Notes: generated by a model not told the origin, from the sequence alone. Numbered from the stretch's first letter, positions 46,234 to 56,240 are shown. The stretch is 64,000 nt of DNA from Methanomassiliicoccales archaeon (GCA_013415865.1 CP058896.1:1593957-1657956); one strand, 5' to 3'. Numbers and translations are program-made.

Positions 46234-49200
46234 ATGACCAAGAGGAAACCATCAACATCTTGCAATATAGAACGTAAGAGGGGACTGAAAGAGCGCAGGG
46301 ACGGACAGATGGCCTTCTCTATGGTGGCCATCATATTACTTCTTATTTCGTCCGTGGCAGTCGCAACTATATCATCTCATACCAATGGACCATCTAATAG
46401 AGGCGATTCGATCTCAGAAAGTGTCGAGGTTGAGATAAATGAGATCCAGGAACTGGTCAATTCTCTTGCCTTCTCTTCTGCTATGAATGCGTTGAACATA
46501 TCGGCCAATGATGATACAAAACTCCAGGCCAATTTCCAAAGGACGATTGATGAACAACTTGGACGTACTTTCCCTCTTATCGATGGTAATTATGAGGTCA
46601 CTCTCAGGTCAGAGAACATAATGATCACGGAAATGCCAGGGGCAAAGGTCGGCATTGGTAATGGAGATGTCGGGTCGAACATGCTGGCATTTTTCAGAGT
46701 TGTCGGAAAAGCAGAGATCTGCATACTGTCCTCATCTGTAATATCAGTACGGAACATCACGGTCGATGCCCCGATCTATTGTCCTCTTCCCATGCTCAGA
46801 GAGGCATGGAAATGCTTTGAGATTTTGATCTCCAACAGCGACTCGATGTTATGGCAGATCGTGAGATACGAGATCACAGCTCTAGTACAGCTCAGGACCT
46901 ATCAATGGTCGTTCTCTTCCCTTGGATCAATGATCATTGATCAGTTATTGTCCGAAGAGGACATATGGAATGCTATAGTACTTGCCACCATCCTCTTGCA
47001 ACGGTCGACGTTCAGTCAGTATGACCATGGACTCCTTGGGTCTTTCAAGAAGGCTCCAGGGTCCAGCTTCGACAAAAGCGTGCTGCCCGATCTCATCACC
47101 GGCGAAGGCCCTGTCGACCCTGCTGATATATTCCTTCGGCTCTATGGCAACAACGAGATAGATGCAAGGATCCTGATCGCCCAATCCTTTTTTGCCTCCA
47201 CGGACCTCTTGGCCCTTAGAATTTTAGAATATCTCGATGTGGTCGACATAATCGGGACGATCGACCGGACGATAGAATCAGGAGAGTTCTTTCTGAAAGA
47301 TGTGGTCTCATTTGTCCTCGGAAAGGACATGGAGGCTCAGAATGTGAAGAACTGGGTCAAACACAAGTTCGAATATGCCGGGATTGAAGAAACAGCTTAT
47401 AGATATCTTTGGACCGAGGAGGACGACTGGTATGTACGATTGAATTCTTCAACAATCGCCCTGCTCAACTCATCATATTGCTATCAATTGGTAACACTGC
47501 CAGATGGTGTCGGCGTCGATTTAGGTGTGAGGGACATCCTTGCATCGGACGAGTGGAAGGAGTTGATGAGGAATTATATTCTTTCAACTAACGAGCTCAT
47601 AGACAGCATCACGGCACTGGTCAAGGAGATCTCAACCATCATTGCCTCTACCTCGTCGATATCTTCAATAAGATTACAGCTCGATCCGTACGATGAAAAA
47701 GGATTCTTCGAGGAGGTAGAACAAGCGGTCATAACGACCTTAGATTCGTCGGATGGTTATTTCTCAAACTCCGCCGAAAAACTCGTGATAAAGGACGACC
47801 GCGACCCCATGGGGCTATCGATGATCAGTTCGATCAAGGATAACAAGGGAGTATTCTTCCAACGCGAGAGGACGTTGCAAGAAGCGATAGACTCTCTGTC
47901 TGAGGCAATCTATAACGATGTTCTATCACGAGAAGCATCTTTTGCCAACGCACCTCATGATTATAATGTAGGGACCATTCGTGGGTATATCGAGCAAAGT
48001 AAAATACAGAATATCATCCCACAGATAGAGGCGTTCTTTGAGAAGGATGTGGATGAAAGGATCTCGGTCTTAGAGGTAGGACTTATTAGACCATCGCCCG
48101 AGGCCCCCTCATTTTGGGGGAATGTAGTCCAAGTCTTGTTAGAGGGCGGATCGGTGGACAAGCTGGGAATGGAGAAATGGGTAGAAGATAACGTGATCGA
48201 GATGATCGAGGACATGGTAGCATCGAATGACCTGAAGGGTGGAAAAATTATCATCAACCTCCCACCAGAGTATTCGATGAGCGCATCAAACCTTGAAGGA
48301 AAGTACTTAACGATCAATTTGAGGATCGAGACCGACCTGGACAATGGCCTTTTCATCGACGTCAAAGACCCAAAAGAGAACATGGACGGTAGGATCAATC
48401 CGAACAGTCACATCACGGACCTGAAAGAAGGAAGCATGTCCCCCTTCATCAACTGCTGGAGCTTTAGCGTAGAGGGCCTTTTCAAGATGCGGTTATCTTT
48501 GGTCCAAGGGACCTCGTTCATAGCTCAAAGTTATGAAGGGTTCACTTTTTTTGGGGCGAACAGCGACATCATCGTTTCCTCCGGGTGGCCCCTACCGGAG
48601 GTCGATTATCAACCAACAAATACGCTTACTGGTGACATGCTCGACCTCTTCGATCAGATCTATAAAGCATTCAAGGACAGACTACGGACAATAGGGGGAG
48701 CCATCTATGATGTTTATCAACTGGTACAATCAATGAGGTCAAGGTCACTTGAGCTGATCTCCAGTTCGTTGCAGGTCGCATCAGATGCGGTCAAGTACAC
48801 ACTCGAGACACTACAGAGCAGCCTAAGAAACATGATCTCAGAGGGCATATGCTCGATCATTGAATCTTTGACGTATGGAAGAAGACTAGACCCGATTGAA
48901 ATCATGGTACTCGGGGTCACTCTTTCTGTGGAGCTGAATCCCAAAGATAATTGCCTCGCAGGATCAAGAACGATTGTGAAGGTGACATTTGGGTATTTCG
49001 CTGGCGATTCAAAGATCAGCGCATCAAGCCGATTATTCAAGGACCCCTCTGGGAATTATAACTTCTTATTGAATGCTTCTATTATATCAGAGAATGTCCG
49101 GTTATCTATGGTCATAGATCCGTTCCTTGCATCTTTTCCTCACATCTTAGAGGTCAGAGGATGGGTACAAGGGCTTTATGTCGATCTTTGCATGCCAGAG

Positions 49201-50403
49201 ATCGTTAGATGCAAGCAAATAGGGTTCAGCCTTGCAGATATACCAGGAATCGGTGAGATGCTTTCAAACATCCCCCTCCCGATACCAGGGGCGAAGGGAC
49301 AGGTCAATGCAGGAATCTCGATCAAATTGGCGACCGCATCTCAATCAGGTCCTGTGATAAACGAGTTTGAATTAAACCCAAAGGGAAAGGACGGAGGGAA
49401 AGAATGGGTCGAGATATTCAACCCTTCAAAACAGGTGGTCAGCCTCAGTGGGTGGACGATAGAGACCATGCACGGTAAAAAAATCGTGGACGAACTCGGT
49501 GATGTATTGCTTCTTCCATATTCAAGGATGGTATATGAGTTCCAGGCCCAGGCACTAGACAATGGTGGTACTGGCCTCCTTCCTGATGGGGATAGTCTCG
49601 TTCTCCGGGACGCTTCTGGAAAGCGTGTGGACACTGCTCCGTTCGTTCCAGACACAAAAAATGATGGAAGAACTTGGCAGCGAGATCATGACGGGTCTGA
49701 AAATTGGGTCTTCAGAGAGGGTACGAAAGGATCTCCCAATTCTGAGTCTGTCAGTAGATGGCTCGATCCTGGTGATGCCATGCTCACCCTTGAAGGCATA
49801 GTCAGGGAATCTTTGGACATACTAGAGGCATCTGGAGGTTCATTATTTTCCTTGGGGAAGGCAATGGAGATCTCAATGAGGAATGCTTTGACCACCATCA
49901 TTGAGGATCTTTCAGGCGCCATTATCGAGGTAGGTCTGTTCCTCGAGCTATCATTAGTGGATGAGACCGGGTCGGTCGGATTTACGACACGTTACTCGGT
50001 ATGCGTTGACAGCTCAATATTGGAAGAGGCCTGGTCTATCGTGTGTAGGACGATGAGGGACATGACAACAGAACCATCATCCTCCATGAGGTCATTGAGC
50101 ACTTTCGCCTCAGAGGACTTGCTTGCGGAGAATATTTGGTTCGGGCTTTCTGCAGGAGTGAAGATGAAATCTTTAAAATTGCAGGGGAGCAAACAAGCTC
50201 TCGCTTGTAAGGCGACCACCGTGGTAAAGGTCAACCTAGCAGCCACCGGGGTGTTCCTTGGAGAGGAGATAGGTGCTCCTAAAATGATCTTCGGAATACT
50301 TGTATCAGGCGTTCTGTCTGACAACGTTCCCCTGTTGGGAATGCAGGTAAGTGAGGCCTTGGATCTTTGGCTTATAAAAGGCAGCCTCGTTGCTCCTGAA
50401 TGA
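46234..50403 (+). CDS. Giant surface or secreted protein with a lamin-tail domain
   Basis: The 1389-residue product begins with a basic N-terminus and one hydrophobic helix (about residues 27-47). RRDGQMAFSMVAIILLL resembles a class III (prepilin-like) signal, with cleavage before Q. After it come over 900 residues of unrecognised, partly helical sequence, including a coiled-coil-like part (about 810-890). At about residues 1040-1165 there is a lamin-tail domain with INEFELNPKGKD, WVEIFNPSK, LSGWTI and PLPDG-like repeats, as in secreted archaeal proteins. The C-terminus (about 1170-1389) is unknown. It precedes an MscS channel gene closely, so the two may work at the cell envelope. Confidence 0.65.
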   Translation: MTKRKPSTSCNIERKRGLKERRDGQMAFSMVAIILLLISSVAVATISSHTNGPSNRGDSISESVEVEINEIQELVNSLAFSSAMNALNISANDDTKLQANFQRTIDEQLGRTFPLIDGNYEVTLRSENIMITEMPGAKVGIGNGDVGSNMLAFFRVVGKAEICILSSSVISVRNITVDAPIYCPLPMLREAWKCFEILISNSDSMLWQIVRYEITALVQLRTYQWSFSSLGSMIIDQLLSEEDIWNAIVLATILLQRSTFSQYDHGLLGSFKKAPGSSFDKSVLPDLITGEGPVDPADIFLRLYGNNEIDARILIAQSFFASTDLLALRILEYLDVVDIIGTIDRTIESGEFFLKDVVSFVLGKDMEAQNVKNWVKHKFEYAGIEETAYRYLWTEEDDWYVRLNSSTIALLNSSYCYQLVTLPDGVGVDLGVRDILASDEWKELMRNYILSTNELIDSITALVKEISTIIASTSSISSIRLQLDPYDEKGFFEEVEQAVITTLDSSDGYFSNSAEKLVIKDDRDPMGLSMISSIKDNKGVFFQRERTLQEAIDSLSEAIYNDVLSREASFANAPHDYNVGTIRGYIEQSKIQNIIPQIEAFFEKDVDERISVLEVGLIRPSPEAPSFWGNVVQVLLEGGSVDKLGMEKWVEDNVIEMIEDMVASNDLKGGKIIINLPPEYSMSASNLEGKYLTINLRIETDLDNGLFIDVKDPKENMDGRINPNSHITDLKEGSMSPFINCWSFSVEGLFKMRLSLVQGTSFIAQSYEGFTFFGANSDIIVSSGWPLPEVDYQPTNTLTGDMLDLFDQIYKAFKDRLRTIGGAIYDVYQLVQSMRSRSLELISSSLQVASDAVKYTLETLQSSLRNMISEGICSIIESLTYGRRLDPIEIMVLGVTLSVELNPKDNCLAGSRTIVKVTFGYFAGDSKISASSRLFKDPSGNYNFLLNASIISENVRLSMVIDPFLASFPHILEVRGWVQGLYVDLCMPEIVRCKQIGFSLADIPGIGEMLSNIPLPIPGAKGQVNAGISIKLATASQSGPVINEFELNPKGKDGGKEWVEIFNPSKQVVSLSGWTIETMHGKKIVDELGDVLLLPYSRMVYEFQAQALDNGGTGLLPDGDSLVLRDASGKRVDTAPFVPDTKNDGRTWQRDHDGSENWVFREGTKGSPNSESVSRWLDPGDAMLTLEGIVRESLDILEASGGSLFSLGKAMEISMRNALTTIIEDLSGAIIEVGLFLELSLVDETGSVGFTTRYSVCVDSSILEEAWSIVCRTMRDMTTEPSSSMRSLSTFASEDLLAENIWFGLSAGVKMKSLKLQGSKQALACKATTVVKVNLAATGVFLGEEIGAPKMIFGILVSGVLSDNVPLLGMQVSEALDLWLIKGSLVAPE

Positions 50404-50449
50404 AGCTGGGTTACCGAAATTTATTATCCCTGGAAGTGATTTCCCAAGC

Positions 50450-51778
50450 ATGGTCGGCCTGCCATCGATGATCTTTTTAGATATCGGGGATGAACAATGG
50501 ATGGGCGAAGTAGGTTGGCCCCTATTGTTCGTCGTTTTCCTGCTCGTGGCCAATCTGTATGCATGGTCGTACATATCCAGGAACATCGAGAAGATCCGTT
50601 CGGCCGAGGGCAGGTTCATGGACCGTGAGCTTGTAAATTATCTTGAAAAAATGATAAAAACATTGATTTTGATATTCTCGGTCTTTCTCATCATTTATTC
50701 CATCTCGCTTGTGTGGGAGGATTTCCGTGAAAATGTTTGGGAACCCTCTCTTCAGTACTTCGTGGATATTGCCATCATCATTATGGTCTTCATGGTGGCG
50801 GTCTTATTGGTCCAGATACTTCGACGTGCTGCCCTATCGAGAGGAAGACAAACAGACCCCGAGGGCGCTTCTGTGAGAGGGACCGCACAGGTCATCCTTC
50901 TCATAATCGGATATTTGATCTATGTTGGAGCGGCGATGATATCACTTGTCATCATCGTATCAGCACTTTATCCCGACATGGACCTTTTTAAGGAAATTGG
51001 CACCTTTTTGAGCGATCATGGTAATGTGCTGGTCTCTGTCATAGCGATTTTCATAGCGATACACTTTGCGACCAAATTGATCGATGAGATCCTCGAGGAT
51101 TATAAGTTCAAGACTAAAAAATTCAACCCTCAAGTCATCGATCTTTTCAAAAGGTCGGCCAAGTACGTTCTGTGGGCCATCGCATTGATGACCGTTATGT
51201 ACAGTATCTTCGCAATGTTCAACCTTCAGGACATTGGCTTCCTGTTGATCGGATTGTTCATAGTATTGTTGTTGGTCGCCTCATTCATCTCATATCATGC
51301 TCTACGCAACATCTCTTGTGGAATGGCTTTAATGGGACCCAGCATCTATGATCTGAATGAGAGGATAGTCATCGATGGCACGCTGGAAGGAGATGTTGTA
51401 CAAAAAAATCTGATGTTCACTGAGCTGAAATTATTGGACGGTACATTTGTCAATGTACCGAACACAAAGATGATAGATTCAGAGATATTCAACGTATCCA
51501 GATCCGGAGGGAAGGACATATGTGTATCCATAGCCATGTCCTTTTCCACTCCACACTCAGAGGTGGAAGGCCTTATTGAAAAGGCTCTTGAGAAGGTAGG
51601 AGGGCTTTCCAAGGACATCCCCCCTTTGATAATGGTGACGGACATTGACGGAGACAAGATGGTGTATAAGGTCAAGGTACATACAGATGACATCTCCATC
51701 GCTGACAAGGTAAGGTCAGATCTTTTAATCTGTATACAGGAGGCATTCCATCAGGCGGGATTTGAAGACCTTTATTAA
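50450..51778 (+). CDS. MscS-family mechanosensitive channel
   Basis: The product has about five or six membrane segments (within residues 15-290), then the MscS core. The pore-lining helix region is followed by the beta domain with YDLNERIVIDGTLEGDVVQKNL and GTFVNVPNTKMIDSEIFNVS, which is the diagnostic MscS pattern, and the C-terminal alpha-beta domain. The ATG at 50450 has GGAAGTGATT upstream and gives 442 residues; a TTG at 50390 overlaps the giant protein gene and is less likely. It should release solutes on osmotic shock. It is convergent with a methyltransferase, with stops overlapping in TTAA. Confidence 0.85.
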   Translation: MVGLPSMIFLDIGDEQWMGEVGWPLLFVVFLLVANLYAWSYISRNIEKIRSAEGRFMDRELVNYLEKMIKTLILIFSVFLIIYSISLVWEDFRENVWEPSLQYFVDIAIIIMVFMVAVLLVQILRRAALSRGRQTDPEGASVRGTAQVILLIIGYLIYVGAAMISLVIIVSALYPDMDLFKEIGTFLSDHGNVLVSVIAIFIAIHFATKLIDEILEDYKFKTKKFNPQVIDLFKRSAKYVLWAIALMTVMYSIFAMFNLQDIGFLLIGLFIVLLLVASFISYHALRNISCGMALMGPSIYDLNERIVIDGTLEGDVVQKNLMFTELKLLDGTFVNVPNTKMIDSEIFNVSRSGGKDICVSIAMSFSTPHSEVEGLIEKALEKVGGLSKDIPPLIMVTDIDGDKMVYKVKVHTDDISIADKVRSDLLICIQEAFHQAGFEDLY

Positions 51779-52332
51779 GGTCCCTTTCTAAATACATACT
51801 GATAAAACTCATCAAAAGAGTAATGTCTCACCAATTGAAAACCCATAAAGATAGATGGGACATCACTCTCTTCGATTCTCTCATTTAATGGTGGGCCTTT
51901 TTTTGTGAACTTCTTCTGAAAGTCGACCACCGTGGCCCCCCCACCATTTCTAAGGACCCGATGGACCTCTTTGACCATCGATACCTTTTCGTCTATCTCA
52001 TGCAACATGTTGACAATGAAAATGTGGTCTGCACTCTCATCTCTCAATGGTATCGCCGGAAGCTCTGCCAACACCGGTCTGATATTAAAGGCACGGTCAG
52101 CAGATCTCTTGAGCAGATTTTCGAGCATTTCTTTCTGGGCATCCAATGCGATGACCTTCTCAACGACATGTGACAAAGGTATTGTAAGAAATCCGTTACC
52201 ACAGCCAAGGTCTGCCACGATACCTCCGTCAATCATCGATCTGTCTATGATGTCCTCTGGAGGTTGGGACCTTTTTCTATCCTCGCTCACAAGGTCATCT
52301 TTGTTGCTATGCTCGAATCTATGTGGCTTCAC
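51775..52332 (-). CDS. Class I SAM-dependent methyltransferase
   Basis: The 185-residue product has the SAM-binding motif VADLGCGNGFLTIPL, the acidic VIALDAQKEML strand, and the post motif DHIFIVNMLHEIDEK, like UbiE-type enzymes. The substrate is unknown. The ATG at 52332 follows a 100-base gap with the divergent acidic protein gene. The C-terminal FQLVRHYSFDEFYQYVFRKG completes a Rossmann methyltransferase fold. Confidence 0.85.
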   Translation of the reverse strand: MKPHRFEHSNKDDLVSEDRKRSQPPEDIIDRSMIDGGIVADLGCGNGFLTIPLSHVVEKVIALDAQKEMLENLLKRSADRAFNIRPVLAELPAIPLRDESADHIFIVNMLHEIDEKVSMVKEVHRVLRNGGGATVVDFQKKFTKKGPPLNERIEESDVPSIFMGFQLVRHYSFDEFYQYVFRKGP

Positions 52333-52432
52333 GTGGTTACAATCGCAACCAGAAGGATATAATCGTTCTCAAAGGCGCGTTCAGGCCAATTGCTTATAAT
52401 ACTTGTACCATATTCAGAATCGGTGAGTTTTA

Positions 52433-52726
52433 ATGGTGACCCTAGGCGAACTGTTCGACGAGCTCGATTATGAATTAGAGGATATGCTGGATGCCCTTTC
52501 TCAGGCAATCGATCTCATAGAGGACGGCAAGGTTAAGGAAGGAGTCGAGGTCTTAAAAGCGCTCGAGGAGGACATGTTCGACTTCTTGGATTACGTTGAC
52601 GTTGAGGAAGAGGAATGTGATGAGATAGAGGTGGAGGAAGAGGAGGCTCCGAAAAAGAAAACAGCCCCGCCAAAACCTGCCACCAAACCAACCACCAAAC
52701 CCTCGTCGAAAAAAGGGAAGAAGTAA
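52433..52726 (+). CDS. Small acidic protein with a lysine-proline-rich C-terminal tail
   Basis: I do not recognise this family. The 97-residue product has an acidic helical body (residues 1-74, ending in runs of E and D) and a tail of about 22 residues made of K, P, T, A and S, like a histone H1 tail. It mirrors the protein at 40864, where the basic tail is N-terminal. It may bind nucleic acid with the tail while the body binds a partner. It precedes the GNAT gene by 51 bases. Confidence 0.55.
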   Translation: MVTLGELFDELDYELEDMLDALSQAIDLIEDGKVKEGVEVLKALEEDMFDFLDYVDVEEEECDEIEVEEEEAPKKKTAPPKPATKPTTKPSSKKGKK

Positions 52727-52777
52727 AGATGTGTAAATTCTTTAAAACCCTTTTTCATAATTTTAATACGTGAGAAG

Positions 52778-53287
52778 ATGCTGGGCCCTGATAAATTGAT
52801 GCTAGAGAAGGTCAACAATGATAATTTTGATGACTTTTTCAATCTGATCGTCGAACTTGCCAGGTTCGAACATCTTGATCCCCCGGATAATGCTGGCAAG
52901 GCGAGGCTCCGAGAGCACGCTCTTTCTAATACACCATTTTATGAGGCGTATATCGGCAGGCTGGGCGGAAGGCCGATCGCATATCTCATCTATTTCTTCA
53001 CATACTCGTCATTTTTGGCCAAACCGACCTTATATCTTGAAGATATATTCATCCTCGAGGAACAAAGGGGAAAAGGGTTTGGGAAGGAACTTTTCCTCTT
53101 CTGCGTCCAAAGGGCAAAAGATATGGGCTGTGGAAGGGTGGAGTGGAGCGCTCTGAACTGGAATGAAAGGGCCATAAGGTTCTATAGATCGATGGGAGCT
53201 GAACCTCTTTCTGAATGGACGTATTTTCGATTGACCGAAGGTGCGATCGAATCTCTCCTTGAGAGGAATGGCCGGCTCACTCGATAA
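52778..53287 (+). CDS. GNAT-family N-acetyltransferase (SSAT-like)
   Basis: The 169-residue product has the acetyl-CoA-binding core YLEDIFILEEQRGKGFGKELF followed by RVEWSALNWNERAIRFYRSMGAEP, which is close to the spermidine/spermine or thialysine acetyltransferase type. The substrate may be a polyamine or amino acid. It may start at 52778 or 52799. It overlaps the 3' end of serS, which is convergent, by 11 bases. Confidence 0.82.
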   Translation: MLGPDKLMLEKVNNDNFDDFFNLIVELARFEHLDPPDNAGKARLREHALSNTPFYEAYIGRLGGRPIAYLIYFFTYSSFLAKPTLYLEDIFILEEQRGKGFGKELFLFCVQRAKDMGCGRVEWSALNWNERAIRFYRSMGAEPLSEWTYFRLTEGAIESLLERNGRLTR

Positions 53288-54539
53288 GCTCTTGTCCCTG
53301 CATGTACGGACGAAGGACCTTTGGAACGACGATCTTACCATCCTTGGTCTGATAGTTCTCCATCACGGAGACCATTGTTCTGGGGAGAGCGACCCCCGAC
53401 CCGTTGAGAGTATGCACGAACTCAGACTTAAGGTGCGCCTCTGGCCTGAACTTGATACGGGCCCTCCTTGCTTGGAAATCGGTAAAGCAACTACATGAAG
53501 AACATTCGAGCCATTTATCCGTTCCTGGGGCAAAAGCCTCGATGTCATAGGTTTTTGCCGAAGCGAAACCCATATCCCCCGTGCATAACAAGAGCACCCT
53601 GTATGGGAGCTCTAAACCTTTGAAGACATCCTCGGCGTCGTTCCTCAGCCTTTCCAGCTCTTCCCACGACGTGTCTGGATGAACAAATTTCACGAGCTCG
53701 ACCTTATTGAACTCATGAACGCGGATTATCCCTTTCATCTCTGCGTGACGACCAGCTTCTCTTCTGAATGACGGTAGATATGCTGTAAGATATATGGGCA
53801 GATGCTTCTTATCCAGGATCTCATCTTGGAACATATTGGTGACCGGCACCTCAGCAGTAGGATTCAACCAGAGGTCGTCCCTTTCACACCAATACATATC
53901 GTCCTTCATCTTGGGGTACTGCCCAGTGCCGATGACGGCATTCCTGTTGATCACTACTGGGGGGAAAACCTCCTTGTAACCTTGTACTCTATGAAGGTCT
54001 AGCATATAGTTTATCATAGCCCTTTCAAGCCTGGCCCCATCGCCTTTCAAGATATAGAACCCGCTCCCAGCGATCTTGGCCCCTCTCGTGAAATCGATGA
54101 TGTCCAGGGACTCCCCCAATTCGATATGGTCCTTCGGTCTGAAGTCGAATTTTCTCAAGTTATATGCTTGCACGGTACAGACATTGTTGTCATAGCAGGA
54201 ACCAACCGGTACGGTCTCATGCGGTATGTTCGGGAACTGTAACAAAAGCTCATCCCTGATGGTCTCTATCTCAGATACCCTTTTTTCGATATCAGATATC
54301 CTGGCCGCCACGGTCTTCATTTCAGCAAGTACCCTCTGCTTATCCTCTCCTTTCAATTTAGGGACCTCGACAGATGCTTCGTTCCTTCTTTTCCTAAGCT
54401 GATTGCCCTCTTCTATGAGCTGCCTCCATTCGGAATCCAAAGAAAGGAACTGGTCCAATATTTCCACACCATAGTTACGGTTGAGGAGCATGTTCCTTAT
54501 CTTCCCGGGGTCCCTCCTGATGACATTGATGTCCAACAT
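53277..54539 (-). CDS. serS: Seryl-tRNA synthetase
   Basis: This is the common (bacterial-type) class II SerRS, not the rare methanogen form. The 420-residue product begins MLDINVIRRDPGKIRNML, has the N-terminal coiled-coil arm (about 30-100), motif 2 TAYLPSFRREAGRHAEMKGI and motif 3 with GSGVALPRTMVSVMENYQ. An upstream in-frame start at 54596 is rejected because the family starts MLDINVIRRDP. It ends a minus-strand group with the YhbY and Rpp21 genes. Confidence 0.95.
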   Translation of the reverse strand: MLDINVIRRDPGKIRNMLLNRNYGVEILDQFLSLDSEWRQLIEEGNQLRKRRNEASVEVPKLKGEDKQRVLAEMKTVAARISDIEKRVSEIETIRDELLLQFPNIPHETVPVGSCYDNNVCTVQAYNLRKFDFRPKDHIELGESLDIIDFTRGAKIAGSGFYILKGDGARLERAMINYMLDLHRVQGYKEVFPPVVINRNAVIGTGQYPKMKDDMYWCERDDLWLNPTAEVPVTNMFQDEILDKKHLPIYLTAYLPSFRREAGRHAEMKGIIRVHEFNKVELVKFVHPDTSWEELERLRNDAEDVFKGLELPYRVLLLCTGDMGFASAKTYDIEAFAPGTDKWLECSSCSCFTDFQARRARIKFRPEAHLKSEFVHTLNGSGVALPRTMVSVMENYQTKDGKIVVPKVLRPYMQGQELIE

Positions 54540-54565
54540 TGTATCCGTCTCAGCGGTCACGGATG

Positions 54566-54838
54566 TCAATGACCGGCAAAATACTTTCTCTCGCACAACG
54601 TGACAACAGAACCCCTGGCGTCTACCAAGAGCGCTCCGGCCTCTGAAGCGAGCTGTTCGGCGATCGATCTCTTATCCTCCCCAGCCGAAGGAAGCAATCT
54701 GACCTTGACCACTTTATTAGACTTCAATTGCAACTTTATCTCGCTCACCAGGCCCTCTGTTATACCATCCTTGCCCACATGGACCGTTGGCCTGAGATCG
54801 TTCGTATCTCGCATTATGTCCTTTTTTGTCCTTGGCAT
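54566..54838 (-). CDS. CRM (CRS1-YhbY) domain RNA-binding protein
   Basis: The 90-residue product is a single CRM domain: the RPTVHVGKDGITEGLVSEI core with the GKDG motif and SVVTLCERKYFAG near the end, related to bacterial YhbY, which associates with pre-50S particles. The ATG at 54838 has GAGGAGGAAATCG upstream and overlaps the end of the Rpp21 gene by 25 bases, so translation is linked. It lies between the RNase P subunit and serS. Confidence 0.88.
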   Translation of the reverse strand: MPRTKKDIMRDTNDLRPTVHVGKDGITEGLVSEIKLQLKSNKVVKVRLLPSAGEDKRSIAEQLASEAGALLVDARGSVVTLCERKYFAGH

Positions 54839-55164
54839 CGCGATTTCCTCCTCTTTTCCTTTAGGTAAGGGATCCGCCTGTAAGAACCGCACTGAGTACA
54901 TTGTACTATCACTCTCTGGGGACCAATCCTTACCCGACATGTCCTTCCCGGCACCAATGATACATGACATTCCTTACACACATCCAGATTATATGGCATA
55001 CTGATCTGGCATCTCATAGCTATGCGACGTGCTAGATCGTTATACCTCCGAGACCTTTCAAGGGCACCATCGTAGGCCTCGGTCCAAGCCAGTGACTTCA
55101 AGATAGATATCCTTTGGGAGGCAATAGTCTTGATGTCTAATTCACTAATCCTTTTCTTACTCAC
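54814..55164 (-). CDS. rnp4: RNase P protein subunit 4 (Rpp21/Rpr2 family)
   Basis: This subunit of archaeal RNase P helps 5' processing of tRNA. The 116-residue product has an N-terminal helical part and a zinc ribbon with CKECHV and CTQCGSYRRIPYLK, as in Rpp21 homologues. It overlaps the YhbY gene. The C-terminal tail is rich in K and R. Confidence 0.88.
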   Translation of the reverse strand: MSKKRISELDIKTIASQRISILKSLAWTEAYDGALERSRRYNDLARRIAMRCQISMPYNLDVCKECHVSLVPGRTCRVRIGPQRVIVQCTQCGSYRRIPYLKEKRRKSRCQGQKRT

Positions 55165-55675
55165 GGTGCTGACCGAACAACTCTAACATAAAGTAAGACA
55201 AATAGGTTTCTTCATGAGGAAGATAGGCCGGTCAGGGAGATCTGTAATTGTAATAGCATTTTGCTATTGTCGAAAGGAACATAAGGAAGCGACCTCGATG
55301 TTATTTAACGATCTATCGGTACACTCCACCTACCGAAGGCAAAGCCCTATCGTGCAGTTGTCCTCAGACCACGCATCAGATCGATCCCTACAACATCTTC
55401 ACGATCTGATATTGGTAATGTTCTGAAGAACACGATATCTGGATCCAATGATGTGTACTATTTCCTTATCCATCTATATCATTATCATCAAGATCCTACC
55501 TATCAGTTCGGTAATATCATTTTAAAAGACCACGGCCCTTTTATATAGACCAGGTCACATTATAGGATCGCTCAGATGATGTGGATTGAGAACTTGGTCC
55601 AATCCATCAGACTTATATAGGAAAATATTAATGTAGCCACCCCATCAGCTTAGATGTAATGTTTGGTGATCGATT
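55165..55675. other. Gap before L10e with two TATA boxes and an inverted repeat
   Basis: No convincing gene lies here; a 70-codon frame at 55214-55426 is weak. The end carries two similar TATA boxes, TTTATATAGA at 55540-55549 and CTTATATAGG at 55612-55621, 72 bases apart. Between them TGGATTG (55582-55588) and CAATCCA (55600-55606) form a perfect 7-bp inverted repeat. The second box suits L10e. The first could drive a short RNA or be a second L10e promoter. Confidence 0.5.
55612..55621 (+). promoter_or_regulatory. TATA box of the L10e gene
   Basis: CTTATATAGG predicts initiation near 55640, about 35 bases before the ATG at 55676. Confidence 0.6.
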
Positions 55676-56194
55676 ATGGCAAGGAAGCCAGGAAGGATGT
55701 ACCGTCAAATCAGGGGACAGGCATACTGCCGCAGGGAGTACATGGGTGGAGTGCCCGCCTCTCGTATCAGCACTTTTGATCTTGGAGTCCCGAATGGAGA
55801 CTTCGCCGTCACCCTCTCGCTCAAAGTAAAGGAGCCGTGTCAGATAAGGCATACTGCACTGGAGGCAGCCCGTATCGCCTGCAACCGGATACTCACGAAC
55901 AAGGCAGGCGGTGCGAACTACCACATGAAGATCAGGGTCTATCCTCACCATGTTCTACGCGAGAACAAGCTCGCCACGGGGGCCGGAGCCGACCGTGTAT
56001 CGAGCGGAATGAGGGCGGCGTTCGGAAAGGCCGTCGGTACGGCCGCCAGGGTCGAGCCTGGACAGACCGTGATCACTGTACGTGTCCCGGTCCAGTATGT
56101 GCCAGCGGCAAAGGAGGCCCTCTGGAGCGCTTCTTTGAAATTGCCCACTCCATGCTTTACCGAGATAGAGAAAGGTGCAGAGCTGGTCCATTAA
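55676..56194 (+). CDS. rpl10e: 50S ribosomal protein L10e (uL16)
   Basis: uL16 lies near the peptidyl-transferase centre and the A-site tRNA. The 172-residue product starts [20 protein letters not shown] and has [19 protein letters not shown] and the [16 protein letters not shown] loop, all diagnostic of the archaeal L10e. It is followed after 46 bases by dph2. Confidence 0.97.
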   Translation: MARKPGRMYRQIRGQAYCRREYMGGVPASRISTFDLGVPNGDFAVTLSLKVKEPCQIRHTALEAARIACNRILTNKAGGANYHMKIRVYPHHVLRENKLATGAGADRVSSGMRAAFGKAVGTAARVEPGQTVITVRVPVQYVPAAKEALWSASLKLPTPCFTEIEKGAELVH

Positions 56195-56240
56195 ACTTTA
56201 TTAACCTGGCGTCGTCTCACATCTTTAGAGGTCGGCGCCA

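Noticed and set aside
55214-55426. A 70-codon frame before L10e
   Set aside because: No start signal and chance-like composition.
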